Assembly (NCBI RefSeq): GCF_900130015.1
Contig: NZ_FQXS01000014.1
Coordinates: 38,271 to 102,270, forward strand
Direction of reading: 5' to 3'
DNA: 64,000 bases
From: Desulfofustis glycolicus DSM 9705
GTDB lineage: Bacteria > Desulfobacterota > Desulfobulbia > Desulfobulbales > Desulfocapsaceae
Part shown: in pieces, positions 25,920-33,531 of the stretch
Layout: every line of letters begins with the position of its first letter
Numbering within the stretch: position 1 is the stretch's first letter
The notes under the pieces: generated by a model
Database searches by the model: none
Told to the model about the DNA's origin: nothing
Seen by the model: the letters and a program-made list of their open reading frames with translations, nothing else
Made by a program: the position numbers and the translations under genes

Positions 25920-26327
25920 GGGCTATGGTTGGCTGAGGCTTCATGATCGTTCGTCCAGGGAGTCTGGTACCGCCGGAAAGGGAGGAACGAAGCAATCAAT
26001 CTATCGTTGAAATCGAACAATCTCCCCTTCCGTCCAACGAACGAAATCCTTGCTCTGAGCAAACGGCAAAGGAGCCGGCGGCGGGTCGGGCGGGGGTGTC
26101 CGGGACCGTCGATCAAACACGGATGATCGCGGTTCGATTTACCCTGGATATCCCCTTCGTGCAAGGAAAATCGCACAGATGGGACGGTCGGCAACCGGTC
26201 CGGCGGCCGGAGTGGGTCGGAACTGGAGCTGGTCGTCGAACCGATACCGGCAGGAGCTGTTACCGCCGCGAAGACCACGATGTAACATGCCGAAAAGACG
26301 TTGAAAGACAAATGATTACTCATTCAC
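25920..26327. other. Gene-free stretch between ppiD and dsrC
   Basis: About 400 bp between divergent genes. A plus-strand frame of 135 codons is present but its residue make-up is arginine/proline/glutamate-rich with no recognised motif, so it is not called. The stretch must contain the ppiD promoter; none was assigned. Confidence 0.4.
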
Positions 26328-26356
26328 TTGACAAATACTTTTGCCTATAGTATTAA
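26328..26356 (+). promoter_or_regulatory. Probable sigma-70-type promoter for dsrC
   Basis: TTGACA at 26328-26333 and TATTAA at 26351-26356 are separated by 17 bases. Transcription would leave an untranslated leader of about 80 bases before dsrC, whose start is preceded by AAGGAGG. Confidence 0.6.
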
Positions 26357-26444
26357 GCCCAATTACTATAGCGAGTGTGAGAAGTAATTTCTTACGGGTA
26401 CTATTACGAGGTCTCAAAGAATCACTATATCAAGGAGGTACGAA

Positions 26445-26765
26445 ATGCCCACAGTAGAACACAATGGAAAATCCTTCCAGGTTGATGAAGATGGATTCCT
26501 TTTGAAAGGAATGGAAGAATGGAATGCCGAATGGGTCGATTACGTCAAGGCGTCAGAGGGTATTTCCGAGTTGACCGACGAGCATCAGAAAGTTATCGAT
26601 GCACTGCAGGAATACTACAAGAAGAACGGTATTGCCCCGATGGTTCGGATCCTCTCCAAGACCACCGGCTATCCGCTGAAGCGGATTTACGAGCTGTTCC
26701 CCTCGGGACCGGGCAAAGGAGCCTGTAAAATGGCAGGTCTGCCGAAGCCGACCGGTTGCGTCTGA
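26445..26765 (+). CDS. dsrC: Sulfite reductase-associated sulfur carrier DsrC
   Basis: The 106-residue protein is a full-length DsrC. It carries the C-terminal arm with both redox cysteines, C94 and C105, separated by ten residues (CKMAGLPKPTGC). DsrC takes the sulfur from DsrAB as a trisulfide, which the membrane DsrMKJOP complex then reduces. It is also typical that dsrC lies away from dsrAB. The VRILSKTTGYPLKRIYELFPSGPGKGA core matches the family. It is monocistronic with its own promoter, ribosome site and terminator, fitting the high expression known for dsrC. Confidence 0.97.
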   Translation: MPTVEHNGKSFQVDEDGFLLKGMEEWNAEWVDYVKASEGISELTDEHQKVIDALQEYYKKNGIAPMVRILSKTTGYPLKRIYELFPSGPGKGACKMAGLPKPTGCV

Positions 26766-26794
26766 TTTTCTACCAGGTTTAGTTCTGACCTTGA

Positions 26795-26829
26795 AAAGGA
26801 GAAGCTCCACCTGGAGCTTCTCCTTTTTT
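26795..26829 (+). terminator. Rho-independent terminator after dsrC
   Basis: AAAGGAGAAGCTCCA pairs with TGGAGCTTCTCCTTT around a two-base loop, followed by a T-run. It lies 29 bases after the dsrC stop and 10 bases before repeat copy 2. Confidence 0.93.
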
Positions 26830-26838
26830 TTATTGCTC

Positions 26839-26979
26839 GAGCCATTTGCAAAACAATCTTTTCGCCCAAACTCTGCGTTATGCTCAAAATTTTATCCTCG
26901 GAATATCATGTATATGCCTGCGGTAAAATTTTTCGCATGCCTTGATTTTGAACGAAAATCTAAGTTTTGCAAAAGGCTC
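26839..26979. repeat. 141-bp long-hairpin repeat, copy 2
   Basis: Same unit and length as 23046-23186, with a few differences mostly in the loop (around 26899-26923). GAGCC and GGCTC ends are exact. The right end reaches into the ATP-grasp gene: the stop codon and last codons of that gene come from the repeat. Its flanks differ from those of copy 1, so the 141 bp is the repeated unit. Confidence 0.85.
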
Positions 26980-27754
26980 GCTCGTTAAACGGCTGCGCAC
27001 CGTCAATGAAGCGCTGGTGCACGGCATTGACGCGTTGCCGGTAATCGTCACTGGTGATGCGGGCCCCCCGCAAGCCGCCTCTCAGATTTATCTCCGAAAA
27101 ATAAGTTGTCGCCGCATCGCTGTGCAGCAGATCGAGGTGGGCGTATGGAAAGCCACCCCGGGTCATGATCTGTCGACAGAGCTCAAGCTGCTTGTCGGTC
27201 AGAGTGCAGGGTGCGGCCGTTGCACCGCAATGCAGGTTTTGCCTGAAACCACAGGCATTGGTGCGTTCGTAGGCTTCCTGGTAGTCATCGATGATGATCA
27301 CCCGGATATCTCGGGTACCGTCAAGAAACGGTTGGACGACAAAGGGGTAGGCGATCAGCCCGAGTACGGCCTGGTTGTAGATCTCTTCAATCGATGAGAA
27401 GAGCAGAACGCCCAGCCCGCCGTTTTTCCCCTCAAGCTTGAGGACAACCCGGCCGGTTCCGGTCCGGCCGTAGGCATCGATGGTCTCGATCAGGTCATGG
27501 ATGGTGTAGATCACCGTGGACCCGGGGATCATCGCCCAGGAGAACAACCGTGTCTGGAGCGCTTTCGATCTGCTGCACAATTGGCTGCGAAATGAGGGAA
27601 AGCCGGTAATTCCGCGTTCGGCGAGATCGAGCAGCAGATGTTCTTCGCCCGGTCTGATCCTCAGACGGCAGCAGATCAGGTCGTCTGGCTCGAGTTGTTG
27701 GAAATGTGTGAAAGCGGTCTGGCTGTCGGTGATGATCCGGCGCTGCCGTTTCAA
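26960..27754 (-). CDS. ATP-grasp ligase-like protein (RimK/YheC type)
   Basis: The 264-residue protein looks like a short ATP-grasp enzyme: RVVLKLEGKNGGLGVLLF has the ATP-binding lysine and glycine-rich loop, VVQPFLDGTRDIRVIIIDD is the adenine/second lysine region, and YAHLDLLHSD...YFSEINLRGG holds the Mg-binding Asp, Glu and Asn. It would join a carboxylate to an amine or thiol; substrate unknown. It overlaps the upstream zinc-ribbon gene by ATGA. The final residues NERAFCKT are encoded within repeat copy 2, so its natural C-terminus was probably replaced. Confidence 0.8.
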   Translation of the reverse strand: MKRQRRIITDSQTAFTHFQQLEPDDLICCRLRIRPGEEHLLLDLAERGITGFPSFRSQLCSRSKALQTRLFSWAMIPGSTVIYTIHDLIETIDAYGRTGTGRVVLKLEGKNGGLGVLLFSSIEEIYNQAVLGLIAYPFVVQPFLDGTRDIRVIIIDDYQEAYERTNACGFRQNLHCGATAAPCTLTDKQLELCRQIMTRGGFPYAHLDLLHSDAATTYFSEINLRGGLRGARITSDDYRQRVNAVHQRFIDGAQPFNERAFCKT

Positions 27755-27996
27755 AAGATCATCTCCCGGAAGCGTTGATGGTAGTGGCTCAGGTCTTCCT
27801 GGCAGGAACCGCAGAAGAGCAGGATTTCACCATTGATCTGGGTGGCGTCGCTTTCATGGGTGAAGCTGCCGTCACTGTTCTGGTGGTAGTAAGAGGTGAG
27901 CAGGACGTCGTGAGCCAGTTCGATAAACGTCTCATCGTTGCCGCAGGCAGGACAGACGAGACGGTTGGCAATGCCGGGTGGTCGAGCGGAGGGCAT
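27751..27996 (-). CDS. Small zinc-ribbon protein
   Basis: The 81-residue protein has two CxxC knuckles, CPACG (about residue 15) and CGSC (about residue 62), that would bind one zinc. Between them is an acidic, Ser/His/Gln-rich stretch. No family name is recognised. It is coupled to the ATP-grasp gene and lies 20 bp after the bactofilin gene, so the two probably act together. Start ATG 27996 is the only in-frame ATG. Confidence 0.7.
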   Translation of the reverse strand: MPSARPPGIANRLVCPACGNDETFIELAHDVLLTSYYHQNSDGSFTHESDATQINGEILLFCGSCQEDLSHYHQRFREMIF

Positions 27997-28016
27997 GGCG
28001 GGAGTGGTTAGTGGGG

Positions 28017-28451
28017 TTATGAAGATTTCTGGGGTGGTGCGGTTTGAGCTTTCTGGGGATTTTTGGCTTCGCCGGTTCCGGAATTGCTGCCGGCGGCTTT
28101 TACCTCGCCGTCAAGTCGGGCGCCGGGTTCAACGGTCAGGCTGCCGGCCTCCAGCCGGCCCTTGATCGAGCAGCCTTTCCTGGCGGTGACCAGGTTGGCG
28201 ATGATATTTCCCTCAATGGTGCCGTGACAGATAAAGGATGATACCTTGATATCTCCGGTGATTGTGCCGGACTCGCTGAGAATCAGGTGCTCTCCGCTGA
28301 TGTCTCCGTTGATGGTGCCGTCGATGCGGGTTTTCCCTTTGAAAGAGATTTCCCCGCTGATGAGCATGGTCTTGTCGATAATGGCTGAAATTGTTTCACT
28401 CTCAGCTTTTTGCAACTCCTTTTCGACGCTGCTGCCTTTTTTGTTGAACAT
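28017..28451 (-). CDS. Bactofilin (polymer-forming cytoskeletal protein)
   Basis: The 144-residue protein has a central beta-helix of repeated hydrophobic steps (ISGEISFKGKTRIDGTINGDI; LILSESGTITGDI; FICHGTIEGNI; LEAGSLTVEPGARLDGEV), flanked by charged, flexible ends with a Gln/Pro/Ser-rich C-terminal tail. Bactofilins polymerise without nucleotide and localise cell-wall enzymes. It starts 8 bp after the M23 peptidase gene, a frequent partner that bactofilins position. Confidence 0.93.
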   Translation of the reverse strand: MFNKKGSSVEKELQKAESETISAIIDKTMLISGEISFKGKTRIDGTINGDISGEHLILSESGTITGDIKVSSFICHGTIEGNIIANLVTARKGCSIKGRLEAGSLTVEPGARLDGEVKAAGSNSGTGEAKNPQKAQTAPPQKSS

Positions 28452-28459
28452 GAAATTCC

Positions 28460-29452
28460 CTACTTCTGCTTGGCTTTTGCCGTTTGGGTAATGTCTGCGA
28501 CTTTCATGAATTTGGTCGGATTGATCGGCTTGTTGCCCAAGCGGATCTCGTAATGCAGATGGGCCCCGGTCGATCGCCCGGTATCGCCGATCTGCCCGAT
28601 GACCTGGCCCTGTTCGACGCGCTCTCCCGGTTTTACCAGATAGTTTTGCAGATGGGCGTAAACGGTTCGGTAGCCGTTGCCGTGATCGACTTCAACGTAA
28701 TTGCCGTAACCGCCGTTCTTGAATGCTTTGGAAACGGTTCCGGCAGCGGTGGCGAAGACCTTTTCACCCCGTTCACCGCGAATGTCGACGCCCTCGTGGA
28801 AGGCATTCTTCCCGTTGATCGGGTCGGTACGCTTGCCGTAGGCTGAAGATATGGAGCCGCTCGCCGGTCTGCCGAGCGGCATCAGGCGAACGGCTTCAAG
28901 ATAATCGTCGACTTTTTTCAGCAGGTCGTCATAGGAGGTTTCGTCCGCCGGGACGTAGGGACCGCCGCTCCCTTCCTCCGCACCGGAGGCGCCGTCCTTG
29001 ATCTTGACGCCGATGGTGTGCATGACCGTTTCGATCAACTCACTGCGCTGGTTCAGATCGCTGACCGCGGTGTTCATCAGGCGCAGGTTTTCCAGCTGCA
29101 GGTTGGTGTTTTCCAGATCGAAGGACATCTTCTGATCGGCCAGCGTATCTTGCTGTTCTTCAATGAGAGCGAGCAGCTCGGTCTGATGGGCCTGTTTGAG
29201 ATCGGCGATCTGTTGCAGGTAATCCTTCGTGGTCTGTTCGCTGGTAGTTAGCCGCGTCTGCAGGGAATGGGTTTTCTTGGTCAGTAATTTATTGCTGAGA
29301 TATGAGCCGGTAGTGAAGTAGCCAAAGACGCAGACACCAAGTAACAGGATAATGGCTGAAGAGAGAGAGAGCAGAGCCCCCTTTTTGGAAACTTGAAATG
29401 AGGACGAGCGCCCATTTTCTCCGGTGACGATAATGTGATATCGGTCATTCAT
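28460..29452 (-). CDS. Membrane-anchored M23 family peptidoglycan endopeptidase
   Basis: The 330-residue protein has a cytoplasmic tail, one membrane segment (ALLSLSSAIILLLGVCVFGYF, about residues 26-46), a periplasmic coiled coil at about 60-140, and a LytM domain with zinc ligands HEGVD and HLHYE. Both His and Asp ligands are present, so it should be active on peptide cross-links. ATG 29452 (MNDRYHIIV) is chosen; the frame back to 30313 lies inside the ABC-F gene on the other strand. It heads the bactofilin operon. Confidence 0.93.
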   Translation of the reverse strand: MNDRYHIIVTGENGRSSSFQVSKKGALLSLSSAIILLLGVCVFGYFTTGSYLSNKLLTKKTHSLQTRLTTSEQTTKDYLQQIADLKQAHQTELLALIEEQQDTLADQKMSFDLENTNLQLENLRLMNTAVSDLNQRSELIETVMHTIGVKIKDGASGAEEGSGGPYVPADETSYDDLLKKVDDYLEAVRLMPLGRPASGSISSAYGKRTDPINGKNAFHEGVDIRGERGEKVFATAAGTVSKAFKNGGYGNYVEVDHGNGYRTVYAHLQNYLVKPGERVEQGQVIGQIGDTGRSTGAHLHYEIRLGNKPINPTKFMKVADITQTAKAKQK

Positions 29453-29548
29453 GGCAGAGCCCTTCTCGTTGTTGTTAAAAGCTGTCTCTGTCTGTATGAT
29501 GTCTGACTGTTCGGGCGTGGACGCTCCGGGCGCCCGAACAATGCTTTG

Positions 29549-29577
29549 CTTATACTCGTATCGTGTCAAACTATCAA
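29549..29577 (-). promoter_or_regulatory. Possible promoter of the M23-bactofilin operon
   Basis: On the minus strand TTGATA (29577-29572) and TATAAG (29554-29549) have a 17-base spacer, about 100 bases before the M23 start codon. Assigned by hexamer match only. Confidence 0.4.
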
Positions 29578-29635
29578 GGTAAAATAGGCTGATTTTAAAA
29601 GCCGTTTCGTCGCTGAAAAGCGACAGACTATTTTC

Positions 29636-31471
29636 ATGTCCGCTATCGTTTCCTGCCGCTCGGTTTCCAAGTCTTTTGGCGCCCAGCTCCTGTTTTCCGA
29701 GCTGAATCTTGTTATCGCCGAGGGTGATCGGATCGGTTTGATCGGCCCCAACGGTTCCGGGAAGTCGACCCTGCTCAAGATCATCGCCGGCCGAGATGAA
29801 CAGGATCATGGAGAGGTGATCCGCCGCCGGAATCTGGTGGTGAGTCACCTTGCCCAGGAAGATGAACTGGACGGCGATCTGAACGGTGTGGACAATCTGC
29901 TGCAGGCACTGGCCGGTTTGCCGCTTGAACCGGCCGAACGGCAGAGCCGTGCCGAGGCTATGTTGAGCCGAGCGCAGCTGCCCGAACCGCAGTTGCCGGT
30001 GTCCCGGCTGTCGGGCGGTTGGCGAAAACGGGTGGCAATCTGCTGTGCGCTGGTGGTCGAGCCGGACCTGCTGATCATTGATGAGCCGACCAACCACCTT
30101 GATATCGCCGGTATTGTCTGGCTCGAGCAGGTGCTGGCTTCTCCGGGCGGATCGTCGTCGGGTCTTATCATGGTCAGTCATGACCGGCGCTTCCTGGAAA
30201 CCAGTGTCAACCGGATCGTGGAGTTGTCCCGTAGTTACCCGTCCGGCACGTTCCAGGTGGACGGCAGCTATTCTCTTTTTCTCGAGAAACGCCAGGAGTT
30301 TCTGGACCAGCAAGCGCAGCAGGAAGAGCGGCTGGCCAACAAGGTCAGGCGGGAAAACGAGTGGTTGCGCCGCGGGCCGAAAGCCCGGGCGACGAAGGCC
30401 CGCTATCGGGTCGACGAGGCGTATCGGCTGCAGGATGAGTTGGCCCGGGTCAAAGCGTTGAACCGGGCCGAGGGTCGGGTCGGGATCGATTTCAGCGAGA
30501 CCGGACGAAAAACGAAAAAACTACTTGAAGCACGGGGACTGAACAAAAGCGTCGGTGGTACACTCCTGTTCAGCGGGCTTGACCTCGTTCTCTCACCCGG
30601 TGTCCGGATCGGCCTGGTGGGGCCCAATGGCTGCGGCAAGTCGACCGTTATGCAGATCCTCTCCTCGGCAGCCAACGGGACATTTACCGCAGATGCCGGC
30701 GAGATCAATGTTGCCGATGGCGTGCAGGTGGCCACGTTTACCCAGGACCGCTCCGGAATCGATCGGCAGGCGACCCTGCGCCGGGCTCTCGCTCCGGAAG
30801 GTGACGGTGTTATCTTCCGGGGACGGCCGGTTCATGTGGTCTCCTGGGCAAAACGCTTCCTCTTTCGCCCGGATCAGTTGGAAACTCCGGTCGAGCAACT
30901 GTCCGGCGGTGAGCAGGCACGCATCCTGATCGCTGAATTGATGCGGCAGCCGGCTGACATTCTGCTGCTTGATGAGCCGACCAATGATCTCGACATCGCT
31001 TCGCTTGATGTTCTCGAAGAAGGCCTGCTCGATTTTGACGGCGCCCTGCTGCTCGTTACCCACGACCGCTACCTGCTCGATCGGGTCTGCGACAGTGTGC
31101 TCGGTTTTACCGGCGACGGAACCGTGCGCCGTTACGGGGACTATGAGCAATGGCTGCGTGATCTTGACGAATTAGGAAAGGAAGGCGGCAAGCCCGCACC
31201 GGCCGCGCCCGTAAAAAAGGAGCGGGGCGGTGGCAGTTCAAAAAAGGGAACGCGCCTTACCTACCGGGAGCAGCAGGAATACGAACGGATCGAAGAGCAG
31301 ATCATGGCGGCCGAGGAACGGCTCGAATACCTGGAGGGGCGGCTCGGTGACCCGGGTATCGGTGTCGATCCCGAAGCCCTGCACCAGTGCTGGGAAGATC
31401 ACGCTGCGGCCCGGCAGGAAGTGGACGCACTGTACCGGCGCTGGGAAGAGCTGGAGCAGAAGCGGGCCTGA
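29636..31471 (+). CDS. ABC-F family ATPase (Uup-like)
   Basis: The 611-residue protein has two ABC ATPase domains and no membrane segments. Walker A motifs are GPNGSGKST (about 38-46) and GPNGCGKST (about 329-337), signatures LSGGWRKRV and LSGGEQARI, Walker B LLIIDEPTNHLD and ILLLDEPTNDLD. The linker with RGPKARATKARYRVDEA fits ABC-F proteins that bind the ribosome E site. A coiled coil of about 75 residues at the C-terminus, after a basic linker, is Uup-like and may bind DNA or ribosomes. It is divergent from the M23 operon. Confidence 0.93.
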   Translation: MSAIVSCRSVSKSFGAQLLFSELNLVIAEGDRIGLIGPNGSGKSTLLKIIAGRDEQDHGEVIRRRNLVVSHLAQEDELDGDLNGVDNLLQALAGLPLEPAERQSRAEAMLSRAQLPEPQLPVSRLSGGWRKRVAICCALVVEPDLLIIDEPTNHLDIAGIVWLEQVLASPGGSSSGLIMVSHDRRFLETSVNRIVELSRSYPSGTFQVDGSYSLFLEKRQEFLDQQAQQEERLANKVRRENEWLRRGPKARATKARYRVDEAYRLQDELARVKALNRAEGRVGIDFSETGRKTKKLLEARGLNKSVGGTLLFSGLDLVLSPGVRIGLVGPNGCGKSTVMQILSSAANGTFTADAGEINVADGVQVATFTQDRSGIDRQATLRRALAPEGDGVIFRGRPVHVVSWAKRFLFRPDQLETPVEQLSGGEQARILIAELMRQPADILLLDEPTNDLDIASLDVLEEGLLDFDGALLLVTHDRYLLDRVCDSVLGFTGDGTVRRYGDYEQWLRDLDELGKEGGKPAPAAPVKKERGGGSSKKGTRLTYREQQEYERIEEQIMAAEERLEYLEGRLGDPGIGVDPEALHQCWEDHAAARQEVDALYRRWEELEQKRA

Positions 31472-31472
31472 G

Positions 31473-31520
31473 GGCGACCGATCGTACGGCGCTGCATGCC
31501 GTAAACCATGATCGGTCGCC
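31473..31520. terminator. Long hairpin between the convergent ABC-F and AhpD-like genes
   Basis: GGCGACCGATC and GATCGGTCGCC pair perfectly (11 bp), and inside them TACGGC pairs with GCCGTA around GCTGCAT. No T-run follows on either strand, so termination is inferred from position alone: it starts directly after the ABC-F stop and ends 16 bases before the stop of the opposing gene. Confidence 0.55.
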
Positions 31521-31536
31521 GGCAGACCGGACCGAG

Positions 31537-31854
31537 CTATTCCGAGATCTCTGCCACCCATGACAGAGCGGCGGCGACTTTGGGAAAGCCGATCGTCGAA
31601 ATGAGCACCAGCAACGCGTGTTCGATTTCCTGCCGGGTGGCCCCGGCGGCCAGTGCCCGTTTGGTATGGGAGTGCACCGCACCGGTTGACTGGGAAGCAG
31701 CCGCAACCGCCAATTGAATCAACTCGGTGGTTTTTCGGTCCAGTGGGCCGGCTTGGCGAACGGTCGATCCGACCTGTTCGACGGCCGCCATCACTTCCGG
31801 AAAGGTCTTGATCAGATACTGGTAATGAGCGGTGGGCTGATTGGGAACGGCCAT
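31537..31854 (-). CDS. Carboxymuconolactone decarboxylase/AhpD-like protein
   Basis: The 105-residue protein has the all-helical CMD fold (LDRKTTELIQLAVAAASQ, HTKRALAAGATRQEIEHALLVL). The usual redox CxxC of AhpD is not present: that segment reads STGAVHSHTKRA, leaving only the His. Peroxidase-partner activity is thus unlikely; the substrate is unknown. Start MAVPNQ at 31854 is preferred because GGAGGT lies 6 bases upstream; an ATG at 31860 is too close to the ribosome site. No gene is seen between it and 32112 on the other side. Confidence 0.85.
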   Translation of the reverse strand: MAVPNQPTAHYQYLIKTFPEVMAAVEQVGSTVRQAGPLDRKTTELIQLAVAAASQSTGAVHSHTKRALAAGATRQEIEHALLVLISTIGFPKVAAALSWVAEISE

Positions 31855-32112
31855 AACCATACCTCCAGGGTTGAGGTGAAACGTTTATGTCAGCTGGCGA
31901 ATGATTTCGGTGGTGGCCATCACTTCTGCCGACCGTTGCGAAACACTGCTTGCCCAAGGTACCGGTTCGGGATGCTCTCCGCTGTGGCGACCGGTTTCTT
32001 GTTGTCGGCGTATGAATCTCGCTGGCTTAAAATTAAGCGGCGGAATCTGTTTGTCAACGTGGCTTTGTCTGGCTGAATAACGTGCCCGTCAATGACAGAG
32101 ACAGCCCCTTTT

Positions 32113-33531
32113 TCAGCGTTGCTCCCGTGTGTCGAGGCTAATGTTCATCAGCGTTTTGACGATGATATTTTCCATCTGTTCGGAGACGTCATCCCCTGAC
32201 GGCGGGACGGTGCGACGAGCCGAACGGAAGAATGCGTGACAGGTTCGCAGTTCGGCAGCACTCCAGGTGTCGGTGAAGGTGTCGGGGGAGGTGTGCTGCT
32301 GTTTGCCGGGTTGTTCCGAGTAATCGCGGCGGCCATGGGCCCAGTTGATGATGTGACTGAAGAACAGCAATTCCCGGTTGATCAGCACGAACATCAAGGA
32401 AATGTCCTTTGCCGGGCCGACGTGCAGTTCGGCCCCGGCCAGCCGCAGGCCAAGCAGTGAGGCGCCGGTCTTCAGCCGTTTGCGGCCGCTCAGCGCACCG
32501 AACACACCGGCGGCACTGCCGAGCGCGGTGAATAGCCCGAGACCGTGACCCAACGCCGCGACATCCACACCTGCCCCGACGGCGGCGCCGCTGAACAGGC
32601 CAAGCAGGATCAGTTGCTGGCGAGTCAGACCGAGCAGCTGCCAGGCGCGTTCGCTGAGCAGGTCCTCGTGCAGGATGGAGTGAGGCGGCAGTTCACAATT
32701 GAAGATATTGTGTTTGAACAGCGTGCGGATCTGTTGCTGGGCCTTTTTTTCGGCCTGCGCAACCGCGCCGCCGTATCTTTCCAGCAGGCGAGTGCGCAGC
32801 ATCTCTTCATCGTCTTGCGGCCGACACTGATGAGTCAACTGCAGCGACAGGATCTCGGTGAGCAGGGAGCAGATGATCTCGGCACTGCGTCGGCAGCGCT
32901 GCTGCCAATCCTGTTGGAAGGTCCGGACCACTTCGGCCAGTACCGGCTGCCAGTCTTGATCGATGGCTTGCAGTGCGGTCAGCAGGTCGATCCGTTCTGC
33001 ATAGGTGGCGCGATGGGCGTTGAACAGCCGCCAGGAGTTGAAATGCTGCCCCAACTCATCCTTCCAGGCCTGGAGAAACCCCTGTTCATTTCGCTTGCAG
33101 TTGATGACCGCCATGCGCGGCCGTCCGATCAAGCGCAGCAGTTCCATTTCGGCCTTGTCGATTTGCCTCAGCGGCCGCGAACCGTCGACCACGTAAATGA
33201 CGCCGGCCCCGCGCACGAGGGGTTGCAGCAGCTCGTGATCCTCGCGAAATTCGAGCTGGCTGGCGGTCAGCTCGACCAGGTGGCGCAGTCCGGCCGGGCC
33301 GGTTTCACCGCTGCGTCGCAGTTCGGCCAGCAGCCGGGCCGGGTTCTGGAAGCCGGGGGTGTCGGTAAAGCGCATGATCTCGCGATTGTCGATGACAATT
33401 GGGAAGGTGCGGCAGCGCCTCGTTTCGCCGGGGAAGGGGCTGATCCGGACGGTGTCGTCCTCGGCCAGTGTCGAGAGGACGGAGGATTTCCCTTCGTTGG
33501 GGTGTCCGATAATGGCGATTTCCGGAATCAT
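32113..33531 (-). CDS. GTPase of the DUF3482 family
   Basis: The 472-residue protein has an Era/HflX-like G domain: G1 GHPNEGKSS (residues 8-16), G3 DTPGF, and a weak G4 (NCKR in place of NKxD). The rest is helical, with a glycine/alanine-rich membrane-like hairpin in the middle (LILLGLFSGAAVGAGVDVAALGHGL is split by DVAALG). Function unknown. It overlaps the DUF2868 gene by ATGA and the two are found as a fixed pair in many proteobacteria. The frame upstream to 33747 is within the partner and rejected. Confidence 0.88.
   Translation of the reverse strand: MIPEIAIIGHPNEGKSSVLSTLAEDDTVRISPFPGETRRCRTFPIVIDNREIMRFTDTPGFQNPARLLAELRRSGETGPAGLRHLVELTASQLEFREDHELLQPLVRGAGVIYVVDGSRPLRQIDKAEMELLRLIGRPRMAVINCKRNEQGFLQAWKDELGQHFNSWRLFNAHRATYAERIDLLTALQAIDQDWQPVLAEVVRTFQQDWQQRCRRSAEIICSLLTEILSLQLTHQCRPQDDEEMLRTRLLERYGGAVAQAEKKAQQQIRTLFKHNIFNCELPPHSILHEDLLSERAWQLLGLTRQQLILLGLFSGAAVGAGVDVAALGHGLGLFTALGSAAGVFGALSGRKRLKTGASLLGLRLAGAELHVGPAKDISLMFVLINRELLFFSHIINWAHGRRDYSEQPGKQQHTSPDTFTDTWSAAELRTCHAFFRSARRTVPPSGDDVSEQMENIIVKTLMNISLDTREQR

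Noticed and set aside
25943-26350. A 135-codon plus-strand frame between ppiD and dsrC
   Set aside because: No family resemblance, no ribosome site, and it runs into the dsrC promoter.
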